NCBI GenBank assembly: GCA_965277595.1
Contig: CBDIDH010000002.1
Span: 2,046,001 to 2,110,000, forward strand
Direction: 5' to 3'
Length of the DNA: 64,000 nt
Origin: CBDIDH01 sp965277595
GTDB lineage: Bacteria; Planctomycetota; Planctomycetia; Isosphaerales; Isosphaeraceae
Shown here in pieces: positions 1 to 8,375 of the stretch. Below the pieces are notes generated by a model. That model saw nothing but the letters and a program-made list of their open reading frames with translations, did no database searches and was not told where the DNA came from. The translations under genes and the position numbers were made by a program. Every line of letters begins with the position of its first letter. The first letter of the stretch is position 1.

Positions 1-123
1 CACACCCTTCCACGCACTCCGACTTTCTCGCTCTCTCTTTCCGAAACTGCGACCAACGATGGCTCCGGACCGGGACGGCGTCCCGGAAATGTTCAGAACG
101 GATCGTCGCGGATACACTCACTC

Positions 124-633
124 ATGCTCAAGCCCGCCGTTCAGGTCAAAAACGAGAATGGAATCCTGGTCGCCGAGTTCTGGGACTGCCTTCGCCTTGA
201 CCCGGGGCCTGTCCAGGAGTTGCGCACGAAGTTCGAGGCCCACCTCCGCGCCGGGGGCCAGCCGTTTCTGGTGATCGACCTTCTTGGTGTCGGGTTCGCG
301 GGGTCGGCCTCGCTGGGAAACTTCGTCGCCTTGCACCGGATCGCCAAGCCGAAGAACGGCCGGCTGATCTTTTGCAACACCGACGAACAGGTGCTCGAAG
401 TCTTCCGGGTCATCAAGCTCGAACCCCTTTTCTCGTTCGTCGCCGATCGCAAATCCGCGGTGGCTCTGGCCCAATCGCTCGCGGGGAACGCCGACGGCTC
501 TCCCCCCGCCGACGCCCTTCCCGCGACGCCCGCCCCCACTGCCCCGGCGAAGCCGAGTCCCGCCCGGGACACCCCCAAGCCGTCGACCGGGATCGGATTG
601 TTGCACAGCAGCCGGCGGAAGAAGCTGTCCTGA
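124..633 (+). CDS. STAS-domain protein (anti-sigma factor antagonist-like)
   Basis: 169 aa. Residues 1-115 have the STAS pattern: an alternating beta/alpha region with the hydrophobic strand FLVIDLLGVGFAG followed by SASLG (61-65), where SpoIIAA-type antagonists have D-S-S-G-L-G. The second serine, phosphorylated in SpoIIAA, appears to be Ala62 here, so classical partner switching by phosphorylation is doubtful. Residues 120-169 are an Ala/Pro-rich low-complexity tail. STAS proteins normally bind an anti-sigma kinase or report a ligand state in the cytoplasm. A second STAS gene follows on the same strand 186 nt downstream, and no RsbW-type kinase or PP2C phosphatase is visible nearby. The domain call is firm; the pathway is unknown. 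Confidence 0.75.
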   Translation: MLKPAVQVKNENGILVAEFWDCLRLDPGPVQELRTKFEAHLRAGGQPFLVIDLLGVGFAGSASLGNFVALHRIAKPKNGRLIFCNTDEQVLEVFRVIKLEPLFSFVADRKSAVALAQSLAGNADGSPPADALPATPAPTAPAKPSPARDTPKPSTGIGLLHSSRRKKLS

Positions 634-819
634 CGCCCCGCGGTCCGCTAAAGTGTCTTCGACGGTTCGCGGCCTGGGCCAGACCCGCCCCTGGGTTGTC
701 CCTTGCCCGCAATCTTCCGTTTTGCTCTGATCTGATCTGATCCGATTTCCGACGAGTTTTTCCGGCCAAGCGTCGGACCTCGGCGGTCCTGGGCGAGCCC
801 AAAGGAGTGATCTCCGGCC

Positions 820-1179
820 ATGTCCTCCTCGATCCGCATCGATGTTCGCGATGCCGAGAACGGCGTGAAGGTTGTTCGGTTCCACGACCGCCAGCTCTTC
901 GACGAGCGGACTGTTCGCGAGGTCTCCGAGCAGATCGGCCAGATCATCCCCAGCGACGGCAGCCCGATCAAACTGGTGATTGACTTCACCGATGTCGGAC
1001 TCATCTCCAGCTCACTCCTGAGCAAGCTGATCCTTCTCCAGCGTCGCGTCGATGCCAGTCGCGGCAAGCTCCGCCTCTGCGAGCTTTCGCCCGTTCTCCA
1101 GTCTGTCTTCCGCACCTCGAACCTCGACCGCCTCTTCACCATCGACCGCGACGTCCGCGGGTCGCTTTCCACCTTCTGA
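820..1179 (+). CDS. STAS-domain protein
   Basis: 119 aa, a complete single STAS domain. The hydrophobic strand KLVIDFTDVG (51-60) leads into LISSSLLSK, where serines 63-65 occupy the usual phosphoacceptor region. It follows the 124-633 STAS gene but is less similar to it than a fresh duplicate would be, and it has no low-complexity tail. Likely a cytoplasmic regulatory adaptor. The partner kinase or sigma factor is not in the window. Confidence 0.8.
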   Translation: MSSSIRIDVRDAENGVKVVRFHDRQLFDERTVREVSEQIGQIIPSDGSPIKLVIDFTDVGLISSSLLSKLILLQRRVDASRGKLRLCELSPVLQSVFRTSNLDRLFTIDRDVRGSLSTF

Positions 1180-1293
1180 CCGATTCGCAATCTGGTTGCG
1201 CTGGACTTTCAGAAGATTCCCTGACCCCTTTTCTGTCGGTTCTGACCCCTTTTTCGTCTCCGAATTTCTGAAAAGCGTTTCGGGCTTAGCCAA

Positions 1294-1932
1294 TTATTCT
1301 TCGGGCGTTTCCAGAACGTCGGTCGGTTTTCCTCTAAGGAATGACGACACGATTTCAACGATTTCTCCCTCGGTTTTCGCGTTCTCCTTCAATTTCTCGG
1401 CCCACGGCCGGCCAGGATGAAGCACGTCCCAACGGGCCTTCTTTTGGTTGTATCTGCCACTACCGGGGTCATGGTTACCAAATCCATCAATGGCGATGTT
1501 CCAGGCGGGCTGAAATGACTGGATGAGAAGGGATTCAGCGAGCGGAATCCAAATGTCATCCACGACAAGGTAGCGGCAGCGAAAGTCTTCCAGTTTGAGG
1601 TTCACGGCTTGCCGTATGGACTCAGCGTGCTCGATGAGTCGACGGAAAAGAACCGTCCCGGGAGAGCTCCCCGCTCCGAATCCGCCTTTTCTTCCACCGG
1701 CCGGAATCGCCTTGCCGACGTAGATGGGCGTATTGAAATTTCCGTCCTGGTTCCGCGCGACGACTGGCTGATAGGCCGGGTAGTCTCCAATGTAGTAGAT
1801 GGCGTATAAACCGGCTCCAAGGAAATCCTCGCTTGGGGGTAAAGGACCAACTTCTCTCGATAGCATGGCGTCGGTGACGCTGACGCCGAGATTCATTTTG
1901 TCCAGCGGGTTGTATGGGGATTCGGCTTTCAC
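1294..1932 (-). CDS. Eco29kI-like GIY-YIG type II restriction endonuclease
   Basis: 212 aa. The GIY-YIG core is visible as GLYAIYYIG (41-49) and YVGKAIPAGG (71-80), followed by an Arg/His helix (LFRRLIEHAESI) and a Glu helix ending in Asn (LAESLLIQSFQPAWN). This matches the catalytic Tyr, Arg, His, Glu and Asn layout of Eco29kI, an enzyme that cuts CCGCGG. It is the last gene of a minus-strand trio, 5 nt after the methyltransferase stop, as expected for a coupled restriction-modification pair. The family is confident. The target CCGCGG is inferred from the family only, and CCGCGG sites do occur in this window (for example near 1155, 2555 and 2820), so the host would need protection. Base composition is less GC-rich than the neighbours, suggesting transfer. 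Confidence 0.85.
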   Translation of the reverse strand: MKAESPYNPLDKMNLGVSVTDAMLSREVGPLPPSEDFLGAGLYAIYYIGDYPAYQPVVARNQDGNFNTPIYVGKAIPAGGRKGGFGAGSSPGTVLFRRLIEHAESIRQAVNLKLEDFRCRYLVVDDIWIPLAESLLIQSFQPAWNIAIDGFGNHDPGSGRYNQKKARWDVLHPGRPWAEKLKENAKTEGEIVEIVSSFLRGKPTDVLETPEE

Positions 1933-1937
1933 CCTCG

Positions 1938-3083
1938 CTACACCTCCAGACGTGAGTGAATCCCGGTCGCGACGACCTCACCAAGCGTCACTGGCACCGC
2001 GTTACCCAACTGCCTCATGCTTTCAGTCCACGAACCGAAAAACGTATAGTTATCGGGGAACGTTTGCAGGCGGGCACTCTCTCGGACGGTGAAATATCTC
2101 ACTCGGCCATCATCATATGAAAACATGTTCTCCCCACCGGGAACCCCGTGGTCACCCGCTTTCAGCGTCTTCGCCGGTTCATCAAGGGGGCTTCCCGTGT
2201 GCCCCTTGTAGATGCGGGCACCTGGCACAAGGCGGTGATTGAGAAATCTGTTGTCCCCCGCCTCTACCGGGTCCGGCAAGCCCGCGATCGCGTCCCGAAC
2301 GGTTCGCCACGGTTTCAACGGTGGTCCGAACCAACCAGATTCTGTGTTGGGACATAGGCTGGACGGGACATCGGGACGATGTTTCATCGCGATTTGATGC
2401 CGCTCCCAATACTCGCCCGTAACCCACTTGTCCCAGTTGAGAGCGTCCTGGGTGTGGGTGGCGGATGGGAACGACCATTCCAGGTTCAGGTCGGAACGAA
2501 ACCCGACGATGATGACACGTTCACGGCGTTGAGGGACTCCATAATCCGCGGCGTTCACCAATCGGAAAACGACGCGATAGGAGAGGCCGTCGTGCGTGCC
2601 TTTGGTGTGGTGTCTTTCCAGCCTTGATAGGTGAGCGGACCATTCCTCACCGGATTTACGCACCACGTCGGGGTAGGTAATTTGCAGCAGGATGTATTCA
2701 AGATATTTGGAGAAGGACTGCCGTAACAGTCCCTTGACGTTCTCGAAAAGGACGGCTTTCGGCTTGAGCTCACGCACCGCCCGCACGGCCTCGGGAAACA
2801 TGTCTCGGGCGTCGTTGTATCCGCGGTGCTTCCCGCCAATCGAAAAAGGTTGACAGGGCGGACCACCGGCTAGCAAGTCGATGTTCGAAGCGATGCCGGA
2901 ATAATCGAACTTGCTTACGTCCGCCTGGTGGAACGGCCAGTGGATGACGCCTCGTTCGTTATTCTCCCTGATGGTCCCACAAGCGTTGACGTTCCATTCG
3001 ACCACCGCTTCATGAGCGAAGCCCGCGTTCGAGATGCCCAACGCCAAGCCGCCGGCCCCAGCGAATAGCTCAACGGAACGCAT
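1938..3083 (-). CDS. DNA (cytosine-5-)-methyltransferase of the R-M operon
   Basis: 381 aa, full length for a single-domain C5 methyltransferase. Motif I LFAGAGGLALG (6-16) binds S-adenosylmethionine. Motif IV GGPPCQPFS carries the nucleophile Cys77. Motif VI FENVKGLL (113-120) and motif VIII RRERVIIVGF are present, and the C-terminus has the motif X region RQLGNAVPVTLGEVVA. It methylates the recognition sequence of the adjacent endonuclease and so protects the host. It lies 7 nt after vsr and 5 nt before the nuclease gene, a tight operon. The target recognition domain lies roughly between residues 215 and 300. Confidence 0.93.
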   Translation of the reverse strand: MRSVELFAGAGGLALGISNAGFAHEAVVEWNVNACGTIRENNERGVIHWPFHQADVSKFDYSGIASNIDLLAGGPPCQPFSIGGKHRGYNDARDMFPEAVRAVRELKPKAVLFENVKGLLRQSFSKYLEYILLQITYPDVVRKSGEEWSAHLSRLERHHTKGTHDGLSYRVVFRLVNAADYGVPQRRERVIIVGFRSDLNLEWSFPSATHTQDALNWDKWVTGEYWERHQIAMKHRPDVPSSLCPNTESGWFGPPLKPWRTVRDAIAGLPDPVEAGDNRFLNHRLVPGARIYKGHTGSPLDEPAKTLKAGDHGVPGGENMFSYDDGRVRYFTVRESARLQTFPDNYTFFGSWTESMRQLGNAVPVTLGEVVATGIHSRLEV

Positions 3084-3090
3084 GTCGAAA

Positions 3091-3498
3091 TTACCCCAGA
3101 AAGTGACGGATACGCCCTTGCAATTCAGCCAGATCCCGTAGTTGGCACTCCCAGATGATGAGGAATTGCCAGCCCATCTCTAACAATTTCGTCTGATTGG
3201 CCGCGTCTCGTTGCTGATTCCCCTCGAACTTTGGTCGCCAGAATTCAAGCTTCGATTTGGGCATTCGAGTCAAAGGGCAAGCGTCACCGTGACGATGCCA
3301 GAAACACCCATGTATGAAGATGACCTTCTTCCGCGATCTAAATACCAAGTCCGGACGGCCGGGAAGAGATTTCCCATGAAGTCGATATCGGTAGCCCATC
3401 GCATGAATCAGGCGACGAACGACCCACTCGGGCTTCGTGTCCTTGTTGCGGACCCGCCCCATACGCTCGCTTCGCATTTCGGGCGTAAGGCTATCCAT
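3091..3498 (-). CDS. vsr: Very-short-patch mismatch endonuclease
   Basis: 135 aa, typical Vsr length. The N-terminus SLTPEMRSERMGRVRNKDT matches the family opening. LPGRPDLVF carries the catalytic Asp50, and FIHGCFWHRH (61-70) supplies the zinc/active-site Cys and His. Vsr nicks next to T:G mismatches that arise when 5-methylcytosine deaminates, limiting mutation at methylated sites. It is the first gene of the operon, ahead of the C5 methyltransferase, so its repair role most likely serves that enzyme's sites. The operon promoter should lie in the upstream gap toward 3600. Confidence 0.93.
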   Translation of the reverse strand: MDSLTPEMRSERMGRVRNKDTKPEWVVRRLIHAMGYRYRLHGKSLPGRPDLVFRSRKKVIFIHGCFWHRHGDACPLTRMPKSKLEFWRPKFEGNQQRDAANQTKLLEMGWQFLIIWECQLRDLAELQGRIRHFLG

Positions 3499-3832
3499 AA
3501 CGACCCGCCGCTAAAGACCTTCCTTGACTCTCGGACCAACTCGATATTAGCAAGAGAACGACGGAACACCGCAAAACGTTAGGCGACGAGCTTTCTGGAG
3601 CAAATATGACACCCGAAGCTGGATTCGGCGACGCAATCGGCTGGAAACACAAGTCGGGAAAGTTTTCGCAATCGCTAAATCCGCCAGCCAGTCATGGGGC
3701 CAGAACGTTTTGTTGGATCGAACGATCCGTGGAATGCTCGTGGGTCCGGCATTGTTCCACGTCTTCCGCTGCATTCCGCAACCAAGAAACAAGGCTGACC
3801 CCAGAGTCCTCTAACGTCACCGTTTTTGCCCC
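3499..3832. other. intergenic gap between vsr and the MATE gene
   Basis: 334 nt without a convincing gene. The reading frames here have mixed codon use and no recognisable product. The part nearest 3500 should hold the promoter of the minus-strand restriction operon. No clear -10/-35 pair or terminator could be assigned by eye. Confidence 0.4.
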
Positions 3833-5212
3833 TCAAACTCTCGTCCGCTTCCATCCCCCCTGCAAGAACCGCGCGGCGACAAGAACAGCGCGGACGTGGA
3901 GATCGACAAACATGGCCACCCAGGCACCATAAAGGCCCCAGTGAAATCCGCCCTGGGATGAGGGCAGGGTCAGGGCATACGTCAGGGGGAGTCGCAAGCC
4001 CAGGTAGCCAAGGAGGACAATGTACCAGGGCCAACGGGTGTCGCCCGCGCCGCGGAGGGAACCGTTGAGAACGTTCAAGGTCGCCAGCGCGGGCAGAGCA
4101 AAGGAGACAACCCGGAGCACGCGCACCCCTTCGGCCGCCACCCGCGGCTTGCCCGTGCCTACAAAAAAACCGACCATCGGCCCGGCCTCGATGTAGATCA
4201 AGGCCCCGATCAGGCCGAGGACGAGCACGCCCATCGCCCACGAGGTCCGCGCGGCTCGACCTGCCAGGTCGGGCCGGTGGGCGCCGAGGTACTGGCCGGT
4301 CAGCGTTCCCGCGGCCACGGAGAAGGCCGTCACGGTCAAGAAGCCGACCGACTCGCAGCGGAGCGCGACCCCATGCGCGGCCGTGGCGACCGTCCCGAGG
4401 CGGTTGATCAGGCTCATGAACCAGAGTTGACAGAGGATGTTCGTCAGGCTTTCTCCCGCCGCCGGCAAGCTCACCCGAGCGATCCGGCCTATCAACGGCC
4501 AGTTGGGCCTGAGCGTCTTGACGTCAAGCCGCAAGGCCGCCCGTCCGCTCGCGAGGACAAGCAAGACGACGACTCCGCCGATCCCCTCGCCAAGGGCGGT
4601 CCCCGAGGCAATTCCGGCAAGGCCGATCGCCGGAAACGGACCGAGGCCGCGGACCAGCGTCCAACTGACCGAGGCGTTCACCGCGTTTACGAGCACCATC
4701 ACCCACATTCCCGTCCGCGTGTCGCCGGCGCCTCGAAGGCAGGCGATGCCGACGGTCGTCGTCGCCAGTAAAGGGGTGACCAGAAGCACGATTCTGAGGA
4801 AGCGGGCCGCCTCGAACGCCGAGCGTCCCCCCAGGTTCAAGGCGCCGATCAATCCGGGCGCGACCAGCCAGCCGACGACCCCGATCAGCGTGCCGACGAC
4901 CAGGGCCATCGCCAGGGCCTGGCCGCAGACGTCGCGCGCCTCGTCCCAGTCTCCCGCGCCGACCCGACGCGCGACCAGGGCCGTCGCCCCGACCGAGACG
5001 ATTGTCCAGAGACTGCCGAGGAACCACAACAAATACGCCGCCACGGTCACCGCGGCGAGGTGATCTTCCTGAAGGTAACGGCCCGTCAAGAGGGTGTCGG
5101 AGCAGCCAATCAAGTACAGCAAGAACTGTTCGACGAGCACCGGCCCGGCCAGCCAGGCCACCTGCCTGGCGATCGTCCCCCCCGGCACGGCCAGCGGGTG
5201 AGCCTCATCCAT
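3833..5212 (-). CDS. MATE-family multidrug/cation antiporter
   Basis: 459 aa from the chosen ATG at 5212, which is preceded by a purine-rich GGGAAAGGGGATGGG. The open frame continues to 5503, but that would run into folD on the other strand and the extra residues are low-complexity. The protein opens ARQVAWLAGPVLVEQFLLYLIG and contains about 12 hydrophobic segments in two pseudo-repeats, each with a G-A-G-D-T-R type loop (CLRGAGDTRTG near the middle, SLRGAGDTRWP near the end), typical of MATE/DinF proteins. Such proteins export cationic drugs or metabolites across the inner membrane using Na+ or H+ gradients. The substrate cannot be told from sequence. Confidence 0.88.
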   Translation of the reverse strand: MDEAHPLAVPGGTIARQVAWLAGPVLVEQFLLYLIGCSDTLLTGRYLQEDHLAAVTVAAYLLWFLGSLWTIVSVGATALVARRVGAGDWDEARDVCGQALAMALVVGTLIGVVGWLVAPGLIGALNLGGRSAFEAARFLRIVLLVTPLLATTTVGIACLRGAGDTRTGMWVMVLVNAVNASVSWTLVRGLGPFPAIGLAGIASGTALGEGIGGVVVLLVLASGRAALRLDVKTLRPNWPLIGRIARVSLPAAGESLTNILCQLWFMSLINRLGTVATAAHGVALRCESVGFLTVTAFSVAAGTLTGQYLGAHRPDLAGRAARTSWAMGVLVLGLIGALIYIEAGPMVGFFVGTGKPRVAAEGVRVLRVVSFALPALATLNVLNGSLRGAGDTRWPWYIVLLGYLGLRLPLTYALTLPSSQGGFHWGLYGAWVAMFVDLHVRAVLVAARFLQGGWKRTRV

Positions 5213-5423
5213 CCGTCGTGACCCATCCCCTTTCCCAACCCGCCCGACGATCGCGTGACTCAAGGACGCTACCCAACGACCAGACCGGCGTTTCTGTTCC
5301 ATTGCCCCGGCTAGCCCCACCGCCGGCCACTCACTATGATAGCCCAGGGGCAAGCCGTCCCCGCGCCTTTGCCCTGGCGGGTTCGAGGCGTCCAGGCCAG
5401 ATGATCCCGAGGAGATTTCCCCT

Positions 5424-6320
5424 TTGCCCGCCCGGATTCTCGACGGAAAAGCTCTGGCGCTCAAGGTTCGAACCGCCGTCGCGGGCGAGGTCGCGCACCT
5501 CAATGCCGAGCGCGGGCTGACCCCCGGCTTGACCGTCGTCCTTGTCGGGTCGAACCCCGCGAGCCAGGTCTACGTTCGGAACAAGGAAAACGCCTGTAAA
5601 GCCGCCGGGATGACCGGCTCGATCGTCCGCCTTCCCGACGACGTCTCGCAATCTGCCTTGCTCGCAACCCTCGACCGCCTCAACGCCGACCCGGCTGTCC
5701 ACGGCATTCTCGTCCAGTTGCCCTTGCCTCCGCAGGTTGACGAACGGGCCGTTCTGGAGCGGATCGACCCGAACAAAGACGTTGACGGCTTCCATCCCGA
5801 AAACGTCGGCCTCTTGACGATCGGCCAGCCCCGGTTCGTCCCCTGCACGCCGCTCGGCGTCCGCGAGATGCTCATTGACGCGGGAGTCGAGACCAAAGGC
5901 GCTCGGACCGTCGTTCTCGGCCGTTCGCAGATCGTCGGCAAGCCGATGGCGCTTTTGCTGATGCAGAAAGGGCCGGGGGGCGATGCGACGGTGACCGTCT
6001 GTCACACCGCGACCCGCGACGCCGCCTCGTTCTGCCGTGAGGCCGACCTGGTGATCGCCGCCGTCGGCCGACCAGAATACGTTCGCGGCGACTGGATCAA
6101 GCCGGGCGCCGTGGTGATCGACGTCGGCATCCACAAACGCGCGGATGGCACGCTTTGTGGCGACGTCGCTTTTGCCGAGACCGCGTCGGTCGCCTCGCTC
6201 ATCAGCCCCGTTCCCGGCGGCGTCGGCCCGATGACCGTCGCGATGCTCCTGCGCAACACGTTGCTCGCCGCTCAGTTAAGTTCGGGTCAGCCCGATACCC
6301 TGTTGAAGAAGGAAGGCTGA
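5424..6320 (+). CDS. folD: Methylenetetrahydrofolate dehydrogenase / methenyltetrahydrofolate cyclohydrolase
   Basis: 298 aa, normal FolD length. YVRNKENACKAAGM holds the catalytic Tyr and Lys, followed by GILVQLPLPPQ, PCTPLGV and the NADP-site VVLGRSQIVGKPMA. The C-terminal signature is VPGGVGPMTVAMLLRNT. It interconverts 5,10-methylene- and 10-formyl-tetrahydrofolate in the cytoplasm, feeding purine and formyl-Met synthesis. metF (21493) and folE (26417) in the same window are other folate enzymes but are not co-transcribed. An isomerase gene follows after 6 nt and is probably translated from the same message. Confidence 0.96.
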   Translation: MPARILDGKALALKVRTAVAGEVAHLNAERGLTPGLTVVLVGSNPASQVYVRNKENACKAAGMTGSIVRLPDDVSQSALLATLDRLNADPAVHGILVQLPLPPQVDERAVLERIDPNKDVDGFHPENVGLLTIGQPRFVPCTPLGVREMLIDAGVETKGARTVVLGRSQIVGKPMALLLMQKGPGGDATVTVCHTATRDAASFCREADLVIAAVGRPEYVRGDWIKPGAVVIDVGIHKRADGTLCGDVAFAETASVASLISPVPGGVGPMTVAMLLRNTLLAAQLSSGQPDTLLKKEG

Positions 6321-6326
6321 ACGACG

Positions 6327-7160
6327 ATGATCCGCCTGGGGATCTGCAACGAACTGTTTGAAGGGTGGGACTTCGCCCGGGTCTGCCGCGAGGTCAAGGC
6401 GATCGGCTTTGACGGCCTGGAAATCGCCCCCTTCACCCTCGCGCCAAGGATCACCGATCTCTCGGCCGATCGCCGCCGCGAACTCCGTCAGACAGTCGAA
6501 GACGCCGGTCTCACCACGATCGGCCTTCACTGGCTTTTAGCGAAAACCGAAGGTTTTTACCTCACCACGCCCGACGCCTCGATCCGCCGCGAGACGGCCG
6601 ATTACCTGATCGCCCTGGCCGAGGCGACGCGCGACCTCGGCGGTTCCCTGATGGTCTTCGGCTCTCCCAAACAGCGCGACCTCGTACCGGGCGTCTCGCA
6701 CGACCAGGCGTTCGACTGGGCGGCCGAGGTCTTCGGCCAGATTACCCCCGCTCTTGACGACTTTGGGGTCGACTTCTGCCTGGAACCGCTCGCTCCTACC
6801 GAGACCAACTTTTTAAACACCTGCGCCGAGGCGCACGTTTTGATCGACCGGGTCAACCATCCCCGGTTCAAGCTCCACATGGACGTCAAGGCCCAGAGCA
6901 GCGAGATCGCTGGCCGCGTTCCCGAACTGATTACCCGTTACGCCGCGACCGCCGGCCACTTCCACGCTCAGGACGTGAACCTACGCGGCCCCGGCATGGG
7001 CTCGGTCGATTTTCTGCCGATCATGAAAGCACTCGTTGATTCCGGTTACGACCGCTGGGTTTCCGTCGAGGTCTTTGACTTCTCTCCCGGCGCCGAGGAA
7101 ACCGCCCAGATCAGCCTCGCCACCCTCCGTCAGGCCCTCGCCGCCGCCTCCGGAGCCTGA
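6327..7160 (+). CDS. Sugar phosphate isomerase/epimerase family (AP-endonuclease-2 TIM barrel)
   Basis: 277 aa, matching the single-domain xylose-isomerase-like TIM barrel family. The probable metal ligands lie on successive strands: Glu in FCLEPLAPTETN, Asp in LHMDVKAQS, His in GHFHAQDVN and Glu in VSVEVFDFSPG, as in tagatose/psicose 3-epimerase relatives. It begins 6 nt after folD, implying co-transcription, although no direct metabolic link to folate is evident. The substrate is unknown; planctomycetes carry many paralogues of this family in sugar catabolism. Confidence 0.85.
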   Translation: MIRLGICNELFEGWDFARVCREVKAIGFDGLEIAPFTLAPRITDLSADRRRELRQTVEDAGLTTIGLHWLLAKTEGFYLTTPDASIRRETADYLIALAEATRDLGGSLMVFGSPKQRDLVPGVSHDQAFDWAAEVFGQITPALDDFGVDFCLEPLAPTETNFLNTCAEAHVLIDRVNHPRFKLHMDVKAQSSEIAGRVPELITRYAATAGHFHAQDVNLRGPGMGSVDFLPIMKALVDSGYDRWVSVEVFDFSPGAEETAQISLATLRQALAAASGA

Positions 7161-7169
7161 CTCGCCTCG

Positions 7170-7811
7170 TCACTGATCGTCCGGGTTGAGAAACTTGAAG
7201 ACCAGGGCCGCAATCGCCCCGCCCGCGAAGTCGGCCGCGAGGTGAATCCAGACGTTCGTGACCGAGACGAGTCCCATCGTCGCCACACCGAGCGCCACGG
7301 CTGGATTGAAGGCACCCCCCGAGATCGCGCCGACCGCGAAGGCCCCCGTCATCACCGTGAAGCCAATCGCCAGGCCGTAATACGAATTCCCCGCGACAGC
7401 CTTGGCCGTGGCGACGTTCAGCACAACATACGCCAGCGCAAAGGTGAACAAAAACTCGACGAGCAACGCCTTGACCATCACGTTGGTCGGGTACGCCTCG
7501 TAATGGAACCCGCCGCCTCCCTTCAGGAAGTTCACGACGAGCGCCGCGGCGAGCGCTCCCAGGACCTGAGCCACCATGTAAAAGGGAACGTCGCCGATCG
7601 GGCATCGGCCTCGCAGAAAGACCGCGAGCGTCACGGCCGGATTATAATGCGCGCCCGAGATGTGCCCCCCCGCGTAGATCATCACCATCAGGGCCGACCC
7701 GATCGCCAGCGGCGGAATCACCCCGTCGTCCGACTTGTGGCCGACCACGGTCATCCCGATCGTGAAGACAAGGAAGAAGGTCCCGATAAATTCGGTGATG
7801 TACTTGCGCAT
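7170..7811 (-). CDS. MIP/aquaporin-family channel
   Basis: 213 aa with six hydrophobic segments and the two hallmark half-helices: GAHYNPAVTLAVF (first NPA) and GGAFNPAVALGVA (second NPA). The N-terminus MRKYITEFIGTFFLVFT matches the family's conserved Glu-containing first helix. It should form a homotetrameric inner-membrane channel for water or small neutral solutes. The second box is NPAV, whereas classical AqpZ/GlpF proteins have NPAR, so the arginine of the aromatic/arginine filter is missing and selectivity cannot be predicted. It is convergent with the isomerase gene, with only 9 nt between stops. Confidence 0.9.
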   Translation of the reverse strand: MRKYITEFIGTFFLVFTIGMTVVGHKSDDGVIPPLAIGSALMVMIYAGGHISGAHYNPAVTLAVFLRGRCPIGDVPFYMVAQVLGALAAALVVNFLKGGGGFHYEAYPTNVMVKALLVEFLFTFALAYVVLNVATAKAVAGNSYYGLAIGFTVMTGAFAVGAISGGAFNPAVALGVATMGLVSVTNVWIHLAADFAGGAIAALVFKFLNPDDQ

Positions 7812-7974
7812 CGTGTCGTTCCCGTAAGGTTCAAGAGTCCGTCAAGGCGGGATCGCATGCGAGCGCAGCTCGAATGCTCGGACGTCAAAGGTTTTCGATC
7901 CGCCACGTTATCACGCCCCCATCGACCCCACAACGCCAGTCAGATCGTCCGACAGAGTGTTTCCTTCTCGAAAA

Positions 7975-8171
7975 ATGACCGATGACCAAGGGCCGATGGC
8001 CGAAATTTTCGGGACAGAATCCTTGCCTCTTTACTCAGCCTGCCTTCTTGTCTCGGTCCTCGGTCCTCGGTCATCGGTCCTCGGTCCTCGGTCCTCGGTC
8101 CTCGGTCCTCGGTCCTCGGTCCTCGGTCCTCGGTCATCGGTCCTCGGTCATCGGTCATCGGTCATCGGTCA
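7975..8171. repeat. Heptad repeat element, family A, with 17 tandem units
   Basis: The left arm (7975-8000) contains inverted heptads (ATGACCGATGACC, then GGCCGATGGCC). The right arm (8053-8171) is 17 uninterrupted 7-bp units of TCGGTCC or TCGGTCA with no indels. The arms are complementary, so RNA or single-stranded DNA could fold into a long hairpin. It sits in the 560-nt gap between the aquaporin and gyrA. Related, shorter elements occur in at least nine other gaps. Reading frames through it simply echo the repeat and are not genes. Confidence 0.9.
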
Positions 8172-8375
8172 TTCCTGGATAGGTCTGCCTTCAGGATCGT
8201 CCCCGCCCCAATGCCCTCAATCGGGTGAAGTTGCCTTTTGTACAGTAAAAGGGATTGCGAGCGGAGGTTGGGAATTGGTATTGTTGAGAGTCGTGGGATC
8301 GAGTCTCCTCTCGGGGCGGCCCAGGAGGGGATGGAAGGGAGGCGGTCAGTCAGCACAGGACGGATGGTGCGTGCG

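Noticed and set aside
1294..3498. Restriction operon as part of a prophage or larger defence island
   Set aside because: No phage structural, integrase or additional defence genes flank it; neighbours are housekeeping genes.
5213..5503. N-terminal extension of the MATE protein
   Set aside because: It overlaps folD on the other strand and is low-complexity; the family's first helix begins soon after the ATG at 5212.
8053..8171. Repeat-encoded peptide (SSVLGPR-type frames) as a gene
   Set aside because: The frames exist only because a 7-bp unit lacks stops; no start context, no composition change, located in a gap.
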